DNA of 11,192 nucleotides, taken from the NCBI GenBank assembly GCA_946885815.1, contig CAMPHE010000029.1:1-11192 (forward strand), written 5' to 3'. The notes beneath the pieces were generated by a model. It was not told where the DNA came from. It saw only the letters and a program-made list of their open reading frames with translations, and did no database searches. This DNA comes from an uncultured Arenimonas sp. (lineage in GTDB: Bacteria; Pseudomonadota; Gammaproteobacteria; Xanthomonadales; Xanthomonadaceae). This document shows, in pieces, positions 1 through 7,676 of the stretch. The translations under genes were made by a program, and so were the position numbers. The first letter of the stretch is position 1, and every line of letters starts with the position of its first letter.

Positions 1-83
<83 letters not shown>

Positions 84-84
84 G

Positions 85-1254
85 TCAGCTCTTCGGGTCG
101 GCCGGAACGGCCGGTGGGGCGGCGGCGGCCGCCTTCAGTGCGGCGTGCAGCGCGTCGCGCGTCGGCGCGTCGAGGCAGGCGTCGACCACGGCCTCCCAGC
201 CGAGCATCGCCGCGTGCGCGTCGTCGCCGTCGCCGGAGCGCGCCAGCGCGATGGCCTGATGGCCGACGAGGATGCCGAGCAGCGGCCAGACGGCCGGGTT
301 GGCGGCGAACGCGGACAGGCCGGCGACGGCATCCGACAGCAGCAGCGCGCCGCCGTCTTCGTCGCCTTCGCGCCGCGCGATCATGCCTTCGACGGCGACG
401 GCGATCGGTTTGTGCAGCGTCGACAGGTTGCGGCGTTCGACGCCGTCGAGCAGCGCGCGGGCGCGCGCGGTGTCGCCGACACGGGCATGCGCCAGCGCGA
501 GGTCGAGACGCTGCAGCTGCGCTTCGCCCGCGGCCGCGTACGCCGCTTCCATCATCGCGATGAAGCCCGGCATGTCGCCGGCAAGGTAGTGGATGGCCGC
601 GACCCGGCCTTCGAACAATCCCCCGGCGGCGCCCGGTGCGGCGCGCAGCGGCTCCACGTCGGCGAGCGCGCCGGCGAGATCGCCCTCGCGCGCACGCAGT
701 CCCGCCGCACGGAACGCGAGGTCTTCCTGCAACTGCGCGTTGTCGGCCAGCGCGGGATCGGCCCGCAGCGCGGCGATCTGCCGCGCGGCGGCTTCCCAGT
801 CGCCGTTGGCGGACGCGCGCAGCAGATCGTCGTAGCTGTGCACCCGCGCCCGGCCACGGCGGAACAGCCACGCCCAACCCGCGACGACCGCGACCGCGAG
901 GGCGACGGGCAACCATTGCCCGGCCCAGATGCCGTACGCCGCGACGAGCCCGGCCGCGACGAACATCCCGAGGTGACGGCCGGCCGCCCAGCGCCACGCG
1001 GCCGCGGGCCGGTCGCCGTGCCGCTGTGCCGCCTCGAACCGGTAGTCGGCGTCGGACTTAGGCTTTCCTTCCTCAGGCCGCTCCCGGCGCAGGCGCGCCG
1101 AGAGCTCGTCGTCGACGAACTCGATCTGCGTATAGCCGTCGCGCTCCAGCATCGCCCGCAGATGGTCGAGCGACGCGGCCTCGCGTGCGAACGTGCCGCG
1201 ACGACCGCGCGCGTCCGTCGCGGTGACGAGGTACGGCGTCAGCGTCTCGGTCAT
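85..1254 (-). CDS. Unrecognised inner-membrane protein, two TM segments and possible TPR-like C-terminus
   Basis: A 389-residue protein I cannot assign to a named family. Residues about 6-50 form a small soluble domain whose pattern ([15 protein letters not shown] ... [21 protein letters not shown]) resembles the short N-terminal domain of GspF/PilC-like proteins; this is impressionistic. A charged linker (52-82) leads to two adjacent hydrophobic segments at about 95-112 and 115-131, a helical hairpin followed by the positive stretch FRRGRAR. Residues about 140-345 are alanine/leucine-rich helices with TPR-like spacing ([40 protein letters not shown]). The tail is Ala/Pro-rich. The ATG at 1254 has a GGGAG ribosome-binding site 7 bases upstream. 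It starts 22 bp after the S9 peptidase stop and ends one base before carB, so it is almost certainly in the carA-carB transcript. No catalytic motif is visible. It could be an assembly or scaffolding protein. Confidence 0.85.
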   Translation of the reverse strand: MTETLTPYLVTATDARGRRGTFAREAASLDHLRAMLERDGYTQIEFVDDELSARLRRERPEEGKPKSDADYRFEAAQRHGDRPAAAWRWAAGRHLGMFVAAGLVAAYGIWAGQWLPVALAVAVVAGWAWLFRRGRARVHSYDDLLRASANGDWEAAARQIAALRADPALADNAQLQEDLAFRAAGLRAREGDLAGALADVEPLRAAPGAAGGLFEGRVAAIHYLAGDMPGFIAMMEAAYAAAGEAQLQRLDLALAHARVGDTARARALLDGVERRNLSTLHKPIAVAVEGMIARREGDEDGGALLLSDAVAGLSAFAANPAVWPLLGILVGHQAIALARSGDGDDAHAAMLGWEAVVDACLDAPTRDALHAALKAAAAAPPAVPADPKS

Positions 1255-1276
1255 CGGCCGGCTCCCGCGGAGCGGC

Positions 1277-3187
1277 TCAGGGCGACGCCGGCGCCTGCGC
1301 GCCGTCGCCGATGTGCCGGTCGAGGAAGGCTTCCATCTTCGTGTACAGGTCGACCTGGTTCTGGAAGTCGTAGAACCCGTGGCCTTCCTTCTCCTCGAGC
1401 ACGATCATCTCGGGCGGCCGGCCCGCCTTGACCAGGCCGTCGTGCAGGCGGTCGTACTGCGACATCGGCACGCGCTCGTCCTTCTCGCCGTGCACCAGCA
1501 TCACCGGGATGCGGATCCGGTCGATGTTGAACGCCGGCGACTGCGCCTGCTGTTCGGCGAGCGTTTCCGGATGCACCTTGCGCAGGTAGTTGCGGCCCCA
1601 GTCCGACTGCGGGATGTCGCCGTCCTTGAACATCAGCGGGATGTCGTAGACGCCGACGTAGCCGATCGTGCACTGGTACTTGGTCGGCTCGCGCACGACC
1701 GTCTGCAGCGCCGCATAGCCACCGTAGGACGCACCGTAGGTGCAGATGCGGTCCTTGTCGGCGATGCCTTCCCGGATCGCCCAGTCCACCGCGTCGGTCA
1801 TGTCGTCGATCATCGCCGTGCCCCACTTGCGGTAGCCGGACTGCTCGAACGCCGTGCCGTAGCCGCCCGAGCCGCGGAAGTTGATCTGCAGCACCGCGAA
1901 GCCGCGGTTGGCGAGGAACTGCACTTCGGGGTTGAACCCCCAGCCGTCGCGCGGGCCGTGCGGGCCGCCGTGCGGGTGCAGGATCAGCGGCAGGTCCCTG
2001 CCGTCGCTGTCGCGCGGGATGGTGATGTAGCCGTGCAGCTTGCGGCCGTCACGGGCCGTCACGACGATCGGCTTCATCTCCGACATCTGTTCCGGCTTGA
2101 TCCATTCCCGCCCGGCGAGCAGGAACTTCGCCTTGCCGGTCTCGCGGTCGAACAGGTAGTACGAGCCCGGGTCGACATCGGAATAGGCGTAGACGAGCAC
2201 CTTCTTCCCGTCCCAGCTGATGCCGGGGAACGCGACCGCCAGGTCCGGGAACGCGTTGATCAGGCCGGCGTAGGTCAGCGATTCCGGATGCGTCTTGTCG
2301 ACGAAGTCGTAGTTGGGGATGCCGTCGTGGTAGCGCACCGCCAGCAGGTCCTTGCGGTCGCTCGAGGTCAGGAAGTTGGTGGATTCGACGTTCGGATTGG
2401 ACGACAGCGGCGTGCTTTCGCCCGTGGCCGGATCCATCAGCACCACCTGCATCGGCTCGCCCGCCTTGCTGACTTCGAACACGACGCGCTCGCCGTCGCC
2501 GTGCATGCGGCGTGGCACGTGCTCGCTGCCCGATTCGTTGGACGTGTGGATCGTGGTCCACTTGTTGTCGCCGGCGCGGCGCATCGTGACCTGCGTCAGG
2601 TCCTTCTCGGTCCCGTGGGCGTACATCGGCTCGCCGTCGTCGGTCACGACGAAGTCGGCGTCGAAGATCGCGACCGTGGCGATCGTGCGCACCTGGCCGT
2701 TGTACACGTTGAGCTTCGACAGCACGGTGTCGCCGAGGCCGGAGCTTCTCTCGACGACGATGTTGCTCGGGTCGTCGGGCGTCAGCGCGCGGATCGAATA
2801 CGTGCCGCCGTTCGGCACGTCCATGCGCTTGGTGCCGTCGACGTTGCTCGCGTACACGTCCGGCGTGCCGACGTGGAAGTCGAAGCGCCCGAGCTTGCGG
2901 CTGACGTACATGAAGAAGCGTTCGTCGTTGACCCAGACGACCTCGTCGATGTGCTTCTTCTCGCCGTAGTCCCACTTTCCAACCAGCTGCATGTCGGCGA
3001 CGCGGAACGCGGCCAGCACCGTGCGGTCGCCCTGCGGCACCGACACCGTGATGTACTCGCCCGACGGGGAAAGCGAGACGTTCTTGAACTCCGGATCCTT
3101 GAAGAAGTCGCCGATCGGCACTTCGACGGCGTGGGCGGATCCGGCGGCGGCGAGCAGCAGCGGCAGCGCGAGGCTTCGGAAGGTCAT
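1277..3187 (-). CDS. Secreted S9 family (prolyl oligopeptidase-type) serine peptidase
   Basis: A 636-residue exported peptidase. Residues 1-20 are a signal peptide (hydrophobic [15 protein letters not shown], likely cut after AHA), with no lipobox cysteine, so a periplasmic or secreted location is likely. Residues about 25-370 are the beta-propeller region typical of S9 enzymes, with repeated strand/turn patterns. Residues about 375-625 are the alpha/beta hydrolase domain: oxyanion-region HPHGGPHG (404-411), NFRGSGGYG (436-444), nucleophile elbow GASYGG with Ser487, Asp570 in HGEKDERVP, and His603 in EGHGF. The triad is complete, so an active enzyme of acylaminoacyl-peptidase/dipeptidyl-peptidase type is predicted; exact specificity cannot be read. 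The ATG overlaps the carA TGA as ATGA (3184-3187), indicating translational coupling, with AGGGG about 8 bases upstream. A longer open frame continues upstream inside carA but reads nonsense there; the signal peptide fixes this start. Confidence 0.95.
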   Translation of the reverse strand: MTFRSLALPLLLAAAGSAHAVEVPIGDFFKDPEFKNVSLSPSGEYITVSVPQGDRTVLAAFRVADMQLVGKWDYGEKKHIDEVVWVNDERFFMYVSRKLGRFDFHVGTPDVYASNVDGTKRMDVPNGGTYSIRALTPDDPSNIVVERSSGLGDTVLSKLNVYNGQVRTIATVAIFDADFVVTDDGEPMYAHGTEKDLTQVTMRRAGDNKWTTIHTSNESGSEHVPRRMHGDGERVVFEVSKAGEPMQVVLMDPATGESTPLSSNPNVESTNFLTSSDRKDLLAVRYHDGIPNYDFVDKTHPESLTYAGLINAFPDLAVAFPGISWDGKKVLVYAYSDVDPGSYYLFDRETGKAKFLLAGREWIKPEQMSEMKPIVVTARDGRKLHGYITIPRDSDGRDLPLILHPHGGPHGPRDGWGFNPEVQFLANRGFAVLQINFRGSGGYGTAFEQSGYRKWGTAMIDDMTDAVDWAIREGIADKDRICTYGASYGGYAALQTVVREPTKYQCTIGYVGVYDIPLMFKDGDIPQSDWGRNYLRKVHPETLAEQQAQSPAFNIDRIRIPVMLVHGEKDERVPMSQYDRLHDGLVKAGRPPEMIVLEEKEGHGFYDFQNQVDLYTKMEAFLDRHIGDGAQAPASP

Positions 3188-4326
3188 GCGGGGGTCCCCT
3201 GGTGGTTCGCCGACATCATCGCGACGAACTTGTCGAACAGGCCCGCGACGTCGTGCGGGCCCGGGCTGGCTTCCGGGTGGCCCTGGAAGCTGAAGGCAGG
3301 CGCATCGACGAGCTCGATGCCCTGGTTGGAGCCGTCGAACAGCGAGCGGTGCGTCACGCGGACATTGTCCGGCAACGTGCACTCGTCGATCGCGAATCCG
3401 TGGTTCTGGCTGGTGATCATCACGCGTTCGGAAGCGAGGTCGATGACCGGATGGTTGGCGCCGTGGTGGCCGAACTTCATCTTGCGCGTCTGCGCTCCGG
3501 CGGCGAGCCCGAGCAGCTGGTGGCCGAGGCAGATGCCGAACACCGGCGTCTTCGTCGCGACGATCTCGCGGATCGCGTCGATCGCGTAGTCGCACGGCGC
3601 CGGGTCCCCGGGACCGTTGGAAAGGAACACGCCATCCGGCTTCTCGGCCAGCACCTGGTTCGCCGGCGTCTGCGCCGGGACCACGGTGACGCGGCAGCCG
3701 CGCTCCGCGAGCATCCGCAGGATGTTGCGCTTCACGCCGAAGTCGTAGGCGACCACGTGGTACTTCGGCTCGACGCGCGTGAACTCGTTCTGGTCGAGGT
3801 CCAGCGAGCCTTCCGTCCACGCATAGCGTTCGCGCGCGCTGACTTCCTTCGCGAGATCCATCCCCTGCAGTCCGGCGAACTTGCGCGCGGCCTCGATCGC
3901 CTTCTCGACATCGATGTCGGCCCCGGCGCAGACGCAGCCGTTCATCGCGCCGCGGTCGCGCAGCAGGCGCGTCAGGCGGCGGGTGTCGATGCCGGCGATC
4001 GCGACGACGCCGCGCGCGTCCAGCCATTCCGGCAGCGACGCCTGGTGGCGCCAGCTGCTCGGGCGGCGCGGCACGTCGCGGATGATCAGGCCGGCGGCCC
4101 AGACCCGTTCCGCCTCGTCGTCGGCCATCGTGCAACCGGTGTTGCCGACGTGCGGATACGTCAGCGTCACCAGCTGCCGGGCGTAGGACGGGTCCGTCAG
4201 GATTTCCTGGTAGCCGGTGATCGCGGTGTTGAAGACCACTTCGCCGACGCTCATGCCCTCGGCGCCGACGGAAACGCCCTCGAACACGGTGCCGTCTTCG
4301 AGAACGAGGATTGCGGGTCGGCTCAC
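3184..4326 (-). CDS. carA: Carbamoyl phosphate synthase small (glutaminase) subunit
   Basis: A 380-residue protein, the normal length for CarA. It hydrolyses glutamine and passes ammonia to CarB. The N-terminal domain starts (V/M)[16 protein letters not shown], with the conserved [17 protein letters not shown] following. The C-terminal class I glutamine amidotransferase domain holds SNGPGDP (236-242), the nucleophile Cys266 in GICLGHQLL, and His350 and Glu352 in GHPEASPGP, so the triad is intact. I choose the GTG at 4326-4324 because the family start motif begins there and a GAGG sequence sits 9 bases upstream. The frame stays open to an ATG-like position at 4398, but those extra 24 residues (Pro/Arg-rich) are unlike the family. 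It is 159 bp downstream of dapB and overlaps the S9 peptidase start by 4 bp. Regulation by arginine/pyrimidine is typical of the family, but no operator is recognisable here. Confidence 0.97.
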   Translation of the reverse strand: MSRPAILVLEDGTVFEGVSVGAEGMSVGEVVFNTAITGYQEILTDPSYARQLVTLTYPHVGNTGCTMADDEAERVWAAGLIIRDVPRRPSSWRHQASLPEWLDARGVVAIAGIDTRRLTRLLRDRGAMNGCVCAGADIDVEKAIEAARKFAGLQGMDLAKEVSARERYAWTEGSLDLDQNEFTRVEPKYHVVAYDFGVKRNILRMLAERGCRVTVVPAQTPANQVLAEKPDGVFLSNGPGDPAPCDYAIDAIREIVATKTPVFGICLGHQLLGLAAGAQTRKMKFGHHGANHPVIDLASERVMITSQNHGFAIDECTLPDNVRVTHRSLFDGSNQGIELVDAPAFSFQGHPEASPGPHDVAGLFDKFVAMMSANHQGTPA

Positions 4327-4431
4327 GGGCGATCGCCTCGGAAAGGGTGGGAACCCCGCTGCGCGGGTACGCGGCGCCTCGCGGGCGGGCCGGGGCACGT
4401 CCGTGCGGCGAAGGGGTTCAGGCGAGCCGGA

Positions 4432-4460
4432 ATTCTAGCGGCTCGGGCCGGCGAAGGGAA
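4432..4460 (-). promoter_or_regulatory. Candidate carA promoter in the dapB-carA gap
   Basis: In the 159-bp gap between dapB and carA (4327-4485), the minus strand carries TAGAAT (4437-4432), one mismatch from the sigma-70 -10 consensus and the most A/T-rich hexamer in the gap. Seventeen bases upstream is TTCCCT (4460-4455), only a 3/6 match to a -35 box. Initiation here would give a leader of about 100 nt before the carA GTG. A weak 5-bp stem (CGGCG/CGCCG, 4449-4466) overlaps the -35 position. The rest of the gap shows no convincing terminator, so read-through from dapB is also possible. Confidence 0.3.
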
Positions 4461-4485
4461 ACGCCGTCGCGCCCGACAGCGGCCT

Positions 4486-5214
4486 TCACCCGGGGGCGGC
4501 GGCCAGCAGCATTTCGCCCAGATCGTGGCGGCCAGGGCCGAGTCGGTGCAGCCGCAGGGCGGCATCGAGCGCGCCCCGCGCGAAGATGTCGCGGTCGGTC
4601 GCGCGGTGCACCAGTTCCAGCCGCTCGCCGCGACCGCTCAGCTGCACCGTGTGTTCACCGACGATGTCGCCCGCCCGCACGCTGGCATAGGCCGGCGGCC
4701 GGCCACGGCCGGCGGTGACGGCGTCGCCGAGCAGCAGCGCGGTGCCGGAAGGCGCGTCGCGCTTGTGCACGTGGTGCGCCTCCAGGATGTCGGCATCCCA
4801 GCCGGGAAGCGCGGCGGCCGCCTGCCGCACCAGCGCGGCGAGCACCGCGACACCGGCGCTGAAGTTCGCCGCCCACATCACCGGGATCGTGGCCCCGGCG
4901 GCGTCGAGCCCTTCGAACTGCGAGGGCGACAGGCCGGTCGTGCCGCTCACGAGGCCGCGCCCGCGCGCCACGCACGTCGCCAGCACGGCCTCGAGCCCGG
5001 CGGGCCGGCTGAAATCGATCGCGACGTCGAATGCCGGCGCTTCATCCAGCCGGTCCGGCGCGATGGCCGGCACGCCGGCATCGAACGCCGCATCGCTGCC
5101 GCGATGCACCGCGGCGACCACGCGCAGCCGCGGATCGTCGGCGGCGAGACGAAGCAGCGCGCGACCCATGCGGCCGCTGGCGCCATGGATCAGCAGGTTG
5201 ACGGGAGCGTCCAT
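4486..5214 (-). CDS. dapB: 4-hydroxy-tetrahydrodipicolinate reductase
   Basis: A 242-residue cytoplasmic enzyme that reduces 4-hydroxy-tetrahydrodipicolinate with NAD(P)H, in the diaminopimelate route to lysine and peptidoglycan. The N-terminal Rossmann domain has the nucleotide loop GASGRMG (11-17), AIDFSRP (65-71) and SGTTGLS (90-96). The C-terminal tetramerisation/substrate domain has the signature EAHHVHKRDAPSGTA (145-159), with catalytic His147 and Lys151, and the conserved GDIVGEHTV (182-190). It is shorter than the E. coli enzyme (273 residues) but in line with the compact form I associate with xanthomonads; no motif is missing. The ATG at 5214 has no Shine-Dalgarno sequence and is preceded 6 bases upstream by a TANNNT box, so the mRNA may be leaderless. 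It is divergent from the cyclase gene and upstream of carA on the same strand. Confidence 0.97.
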   Translation of the reverse strand: MDAPVNLLIHGASGRMGRALLRLAADDPRLRVVAAVHRGSDAAFDAGVPAIAPDRLDEAPAFDVAIDFSRPAGLEAVLATCVARGRGLVSGTTGLSPSQFEGLDAAGATIPVMWAANFSAGVAVLAALVRQAAAALPGWDADILEAHHVHKRDAPSGTALLLGDAVTAGRGRPPAYASVRAGDIVGEHTVQLSGRGERLELVHRATDRDIFARGALDAALRLHRLGPGRHDLGEMLLAAAPG

Positions 5215-5220
5215 CCGCGC

Positions 5221-5250
5221 ACGCTAGCCGATCGCCCGCGGCGCCCGCAA
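5221..5250 (-). promoter_or_regulatory. Candidate leaderless promoter for dapB
   Basis: Read on the minus strand, TTGCGG (5250-5245) is followed after 18 bases by TAGCGT (5226-5221), a TANNNT-type -10 box as used in xanthomonads. Only six bases (GCGCGG) separate it from the dapB ATG, so transcription would begin at or next to the start codon. No purine-rich ribosome-binding sequence is present, which fits leaderless translation. Short motifs in GC-rich DNA arise by chance; the absence of a Shine-Dalgarno sequence is the stronger part of the argument. Confidence 0.4.
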
Positions 5251-5268
5251 ACGCGAGGGCACCCGCCG

Positions 5269-5297
5269 CTCACGTCGCGCAGGGCTGCGGCTAAACT
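5269..5297 (+). promoter_or_regulatory. Candidate leaderless promoter for the cyclase unit
   Basis: TAAACT (5292-5297) is a TANNNT -10 box with 4/6 matches to TATAAT, ending seven bases before the cyclase ATG at 5305. A weak -35-like CTCACG (5269-5274) lies 17 bases upstream. The intervening bases before the ATG (CGCGCGG) contain no ribosome-binding sequence, so a leaderless transcript is the simplest reading. I see no CRP-type TGTGA-N6-TCACA palindrome in the 90-bp divergent region. Confidence 0.4.
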
Positions 5298-5304
5298 CGC
5301 GCGG

Positions 5305-7131
5305 ATGACCCGGAAACGCACCCCGCTCCGCCTGCCGCTGCTGGTCCTGGCCGCCGTCACCGCGGTGCTGTGGCTGTCCGGCGCGCTCGACCGGATCGAC
5401 GACGCGCTCGCCGACCGGATGCTCCGGCTGCATGCCCAGTCGCGGCAGCCGCCGGCGGACATCGTGATCGTGGCGATCGACCAGAAGAGTCTCGAGGGAC
5501 TGAACGAGGAGGCCGGCAAGTGGCCGTGGCCGCGCGCGATGCACGCCGAGCTGATCGAGGGCCTCGCCCGTTTCGAGCCGCGTTCCGTGGTCTTCGACCT
5601 GTTCCTGAACGACCCGGACGTCTTCAACCCCGACAGCGACCAGTACCTGAAGGACGTCGCGCTGCAGCACGACAATCTGTTCTTCGCGTCGGTGCGGCAG
5701 TTCGACGGCGTCGAGGCCCCGCTGGCGAGGCTGCCCCCTTCCTTCGGCGCGGTGCGTGGCGAGGACGCCGACCCGGCGGCGGGCGCGACGCTGATCGTCC
5801 CGGCCGTGCTGGATCCGGCCAACTGGCGCGGCGGGCTGGCGAATTTCGAAGTCGACGACGACGGCGTCGGCCGGCATATCCGCCTGTGGCACGCGGTCGA
5901 CGGCTGGCGGCTGCCGGGCATGCAGGCGGCGGTCGCGGCCCATGCCGGCGCCGATCTGCCGGGCGAGGTGCGGCCACGCCTGCACTGGTACGGCAGCGCG
6001 CCGCGGACGATCAGCTTCGTCGACCTGATCCACGACCTGAACAGCGCCGAGCCGCGCATCGCGCCGACGCTGGCCGACAGCATCGTGATCGTCGGCACCA
6101 CGGCGCCCGGCCTCGTCGACCTGCGGCCCACGCCGATGGCGTCGCAGACGATCGGCGCGGAAATCGTCGCGACCGGGATCGCCAACCTGCTCGCCGACGA
6201 CTGGCTCCGCGACGTTCCGACGCGCTGGCCGCTGGCCGCGCTGCTCGTCGCCGCCGTCGTCGCGGGCTTCCTGCGCCGCCGGCGCTCGCCGCTGGTGATC
6301 GGTCTGTGGCTCGGCGCGGCGAGCGCCGCGTGCGTGCTCGGCGGCGGGGCCGCCTTCGGCCGGAACCTGTACGCGCCGGTCGGGGCGGCGCTGCTCGTGG
6401 GCTGGCTCGCGTACGTGCTGTTCACGCTGCAGGCGCAATGGCTGGAGCGGCGTGAACGCATGGCGACGGTCGGCGTCTTCGGGCGCTTCCTCGACCCGCG
6501 CGTGGTCGAGGGGCTGCTCGAAACCGGCGAGCTTTCGCGCGACCAGAAACCGCAGGCGCGCGAGATCACGATCCTGTTCTCCGACATCCGCGGTTTCACC
6601 ACGCTGTCCGAAACACGCACGCCGGAAGCCGTCGTCGCGCTGCTCAACGCTTATTTCACCCGCCAGGTCGACGTGGTGTTCCGCCATGGCGGCACGCTCG
6701 ACAAGTTCATCGGCGACGCGATCATGGCGTTCTGGAACGCACCGGGCGATTTGCCCGATCACGCCGACCGCGGCGTCGCCGCCGCGCTCGAAATGTGCCG
6801 CCAGCTCGACGAATTCCGTGCGGAACTGCGGAAGACCGAGCCGGACCTGGGCGATTTCGACGTCGGCATCGGCCTGCACACCGGCCCGGCGGTCGTCGGC
6901 TTTCTTGGCAGCGACACGCGGATGGAGTACACCGCGATCGGCGATACCGTGAATCTCGGCAGCCGCATCGAAGGCACGACGAAGGGCGTCGCGCGCGTGC
7001 TGGTGTCGGAATCCACGCGTGCGGCCTGCGACCCGGCCCGCTTCCGTTTCGAACACCGGGGGCAGTTCCACGTCAAAGGCCGCGAAAAGCCGGTCGACCT
7101 GTACGAGCCCTCGATGCATCCCCAGCAATGA
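5305..7131 (+). CDS. CHASE2-domain membrane adenylate cyclase (class III)
   Basis: A 608-residue signalling enzyme predicted to make cAMP. An N-terminal TM helix (about 9-27) anchors a periplasmic CHASE2-type sensor (about 33-300; motifs PADIVIVAIDQKSLE, WPWPRAMHAELI, SIVIVGTTAPGLVDL and a Pro-containing segment before MASQTIGAEIVAT). Three further hydrophobic segments follow at about 308-323, 328-350 and 355-375. A short linker (QWLERRERMATVGVFGRFLDP) leads to the cytoplasmic catalytic domain (about 415-600). Metal-binding Asp427 (FSDIRGFT) and Asp471 (GDAIMAFW), base-recognising Lys467 and Thr543 (EYTAIGDT), and transition-state Asn550 and Arg554 (VNLGSRIE) are all present. The Lys/Thr pair favours ATP over GTP by analogy with CyaC-type enzymes. 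The frame is open far upstream, but that part is antisense to dapB and carA; the ATG at 5305 begins a sensible TM helix. It lies 14 bp upstream of the SH3 gene, in an apparent operon. Confidence 0.95.
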   Translation: MTRKRTPLRLPLLVLAAVTAVLWLSGALDRIDDALADRMLRLHAQSRQPPADIVIVAIDQKSLEGLNEEAGKWPWPRAMHAELIEGLARFEPRSVVFDLFLNDPDVFNPDSDQYLKDVALQHDNLFFASVRQFDGVEAPLARLPPSFGAVRGEDADPAAGATLIVPAVLDPANWRGGLANFEVDDDGVGRHIRLWHAVDGWRLPGMQAAVAAHAGADLPGEVRPRLHWYGSAPRTISFVDLIHDLNSAEPRIAPTLADSIVIVGTTAPGLVDLRPTPMASQTIGAEIVATGIANLLADDWLRDVPTRWPLAALLVAAVVAGFLRRRRSPLVIGLWLGAASAACVLGGGAAFGRNLYAPVGAALLVGWLAYVLFTLQAQWLERRERMATVGVFGRFLDPRVVEGLLETGELSRDQKPQAREITILFSDIRGFTTLSETRTPEAVVALLNAYFTRQVDVVFRHGGTLDKFIGDAIMAFWNAPGDLPDHADRGVAAALEMCRQLDEFRAELRKTEPDLGDFDVGIGLHTGPAVVGFLGSDTRMEYTAIGDTVNLGSRIEGTTKGVARVLVSESTRAACDPARFRFEHRGQFHVKGREKPVDLYEPSMHPQQ

Positions 7132-7133
7132 GC

Positions 7134-7139
7134 AGGAGG
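7134..7139 (+). promoter_or_regulatory. Strong ribosome-binding site for the SH3 gene
   Basis: AGGAGG, six bases before the ATG at 7146, sits in the 14-bp gap after the cyclase stop. It is the best Shine-Dalgarno match in this unit. It fixes the start of the downstream gene and suggests that gene is translated more strongly than the cyclase, which has none. Confidence 0.8.
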
Positions 7140-7145
7140 TTCCCC

Positions 7146-7676
7146 ATGAAATCCCCCTTCCCTCCGCCGATGCGGCGGCGGGTCCTCGCGGTGGCCGTGG
7201 CGACGGTCTTCGCCAGCGGCGTGGTCTTCGCCGAATCGGCGACGGTGCTGAAGACCACCGAAGTGCGCGCCACGCCGGCCACCACCGGCGAAGTCGCCGG
7301 CAAGCTGAAGGCCAAGGACACCGTCGAAGTCACCGCGCGCCAAGGCGCATGGATGAACGTGACCGCCGGCGACGTCAGCGGCTGGGCCCGCAGCCTCAAT
7401 TTCCGCGGGCTCGCCGCGAGCGGTGGCCGCAGCGGCGGTGCCGATCTCGGCGCGCTGTTCGCGACCGGCTCCACCGGCGCCACCGCCACCACGGGCGCAC
7501 GCGGCCTGAGCGCCGACGACCTGATGACGGCCTCGCCGGATACCGGCGAACTGTCGGAACTCGACGGCTTCGCCAGCAACAGCGGCGACGCGGCCGGCTT
7601 CGCGGGCCAGGCGCCCGTGCAGGCGCAGCAGGTCGCCTATCTCCCGCAGGGCCGTAGCGGCCGGAGGTCCCGATGA
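7146..7676 (+). CDS. Secreted SH3-like domain protein
   Basis: A 176-residue exported protein. Residues 1-29 are a signal peptide (basic MRRR, then hydrophobic VLAVAVATVFASGVVFA, probable cleavage before Glu30). Residues about 33-86 match a bacterial SH3 (SH3b) domain: ATVLKTTEVRATPATTGEVAG, then KLKAKDTVEVTARQGAWMNVTAG and the closing strand GDVSGWARSLNFRG. Such domains bind peptidoglycan peptides or other proteins in the envelope. Residues 90-120 are a Gly/Ser/Thr/Ala-rich flexible linker. The C-terminal segment (about 120-170, RGLSADDLMTASPDTGELSELDGF onward) has no domain I recognise and could be a partner-binding tail. The ATG at 7146 is set by AGGAGG. Its TGA overlaps the M48 protease ATG by four bases (7673-7676), so the two are translationally coupled and plausibly act together outside the inner membrane. 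No enzymatic residues are visible. Confidence 0.9.
   Translation: MKSPFPPPMRRRVLAVAVATVFASGVVFAESATVLKTTEVRATPATTGEVAGKLKAKDTVEVTARQGAWMNVTAGDVSGWARSLNFRGLAASGGRSGGADLGALFATGSTGATATTGARGLSADDLMTASPDTGELSELDGFASNSGDAAGFAGQAPVQAQQVAYLPQGRSGRRSR

Noticed and set aside
1193..3589. 798-residue open frame on the plus strand
   Set aside because: It is antisense to the unknown membrane gene, the S9 peptidase and part of carA, all of which have clear motifs or starts. Its Arg/Val/Asp-rich composition with no domain is typical of a shadow frame in GC-rich DNA.
3188..4135. Upstream extension of the S9 peptidase frame into carA
   Set aside because: The extension overlaps carA in another frame, is Arg-rich and lacks motifs. 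The signal peptide at 3187 marks the true start.
4449..4466. Small stem (CGGCG/CGCCG) considered as a dapB terminator
   Set aside because: The stem is only five base pairs with an eight-base loop and no following T-run, so it is likely chance in GC-rich sequence.
3202..5304. About 700 codons open upstream of, and in frame with, the cyclase
   Set aside because: This part is antisense to carA and dapB and shows no family signal. The cyclase begins with a sensible TM helix at 5305, so a giant fusion protein is not supported.
5224..7128. 634-residue minus-strand frame opposite the cyclase, and the 485-residue frame at 5190-6647
   Set aside because: Both are shadows of the cyclase, whose catalytic residues are intact. 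The second is Ser/Arg-rich and has no recognisable domain.
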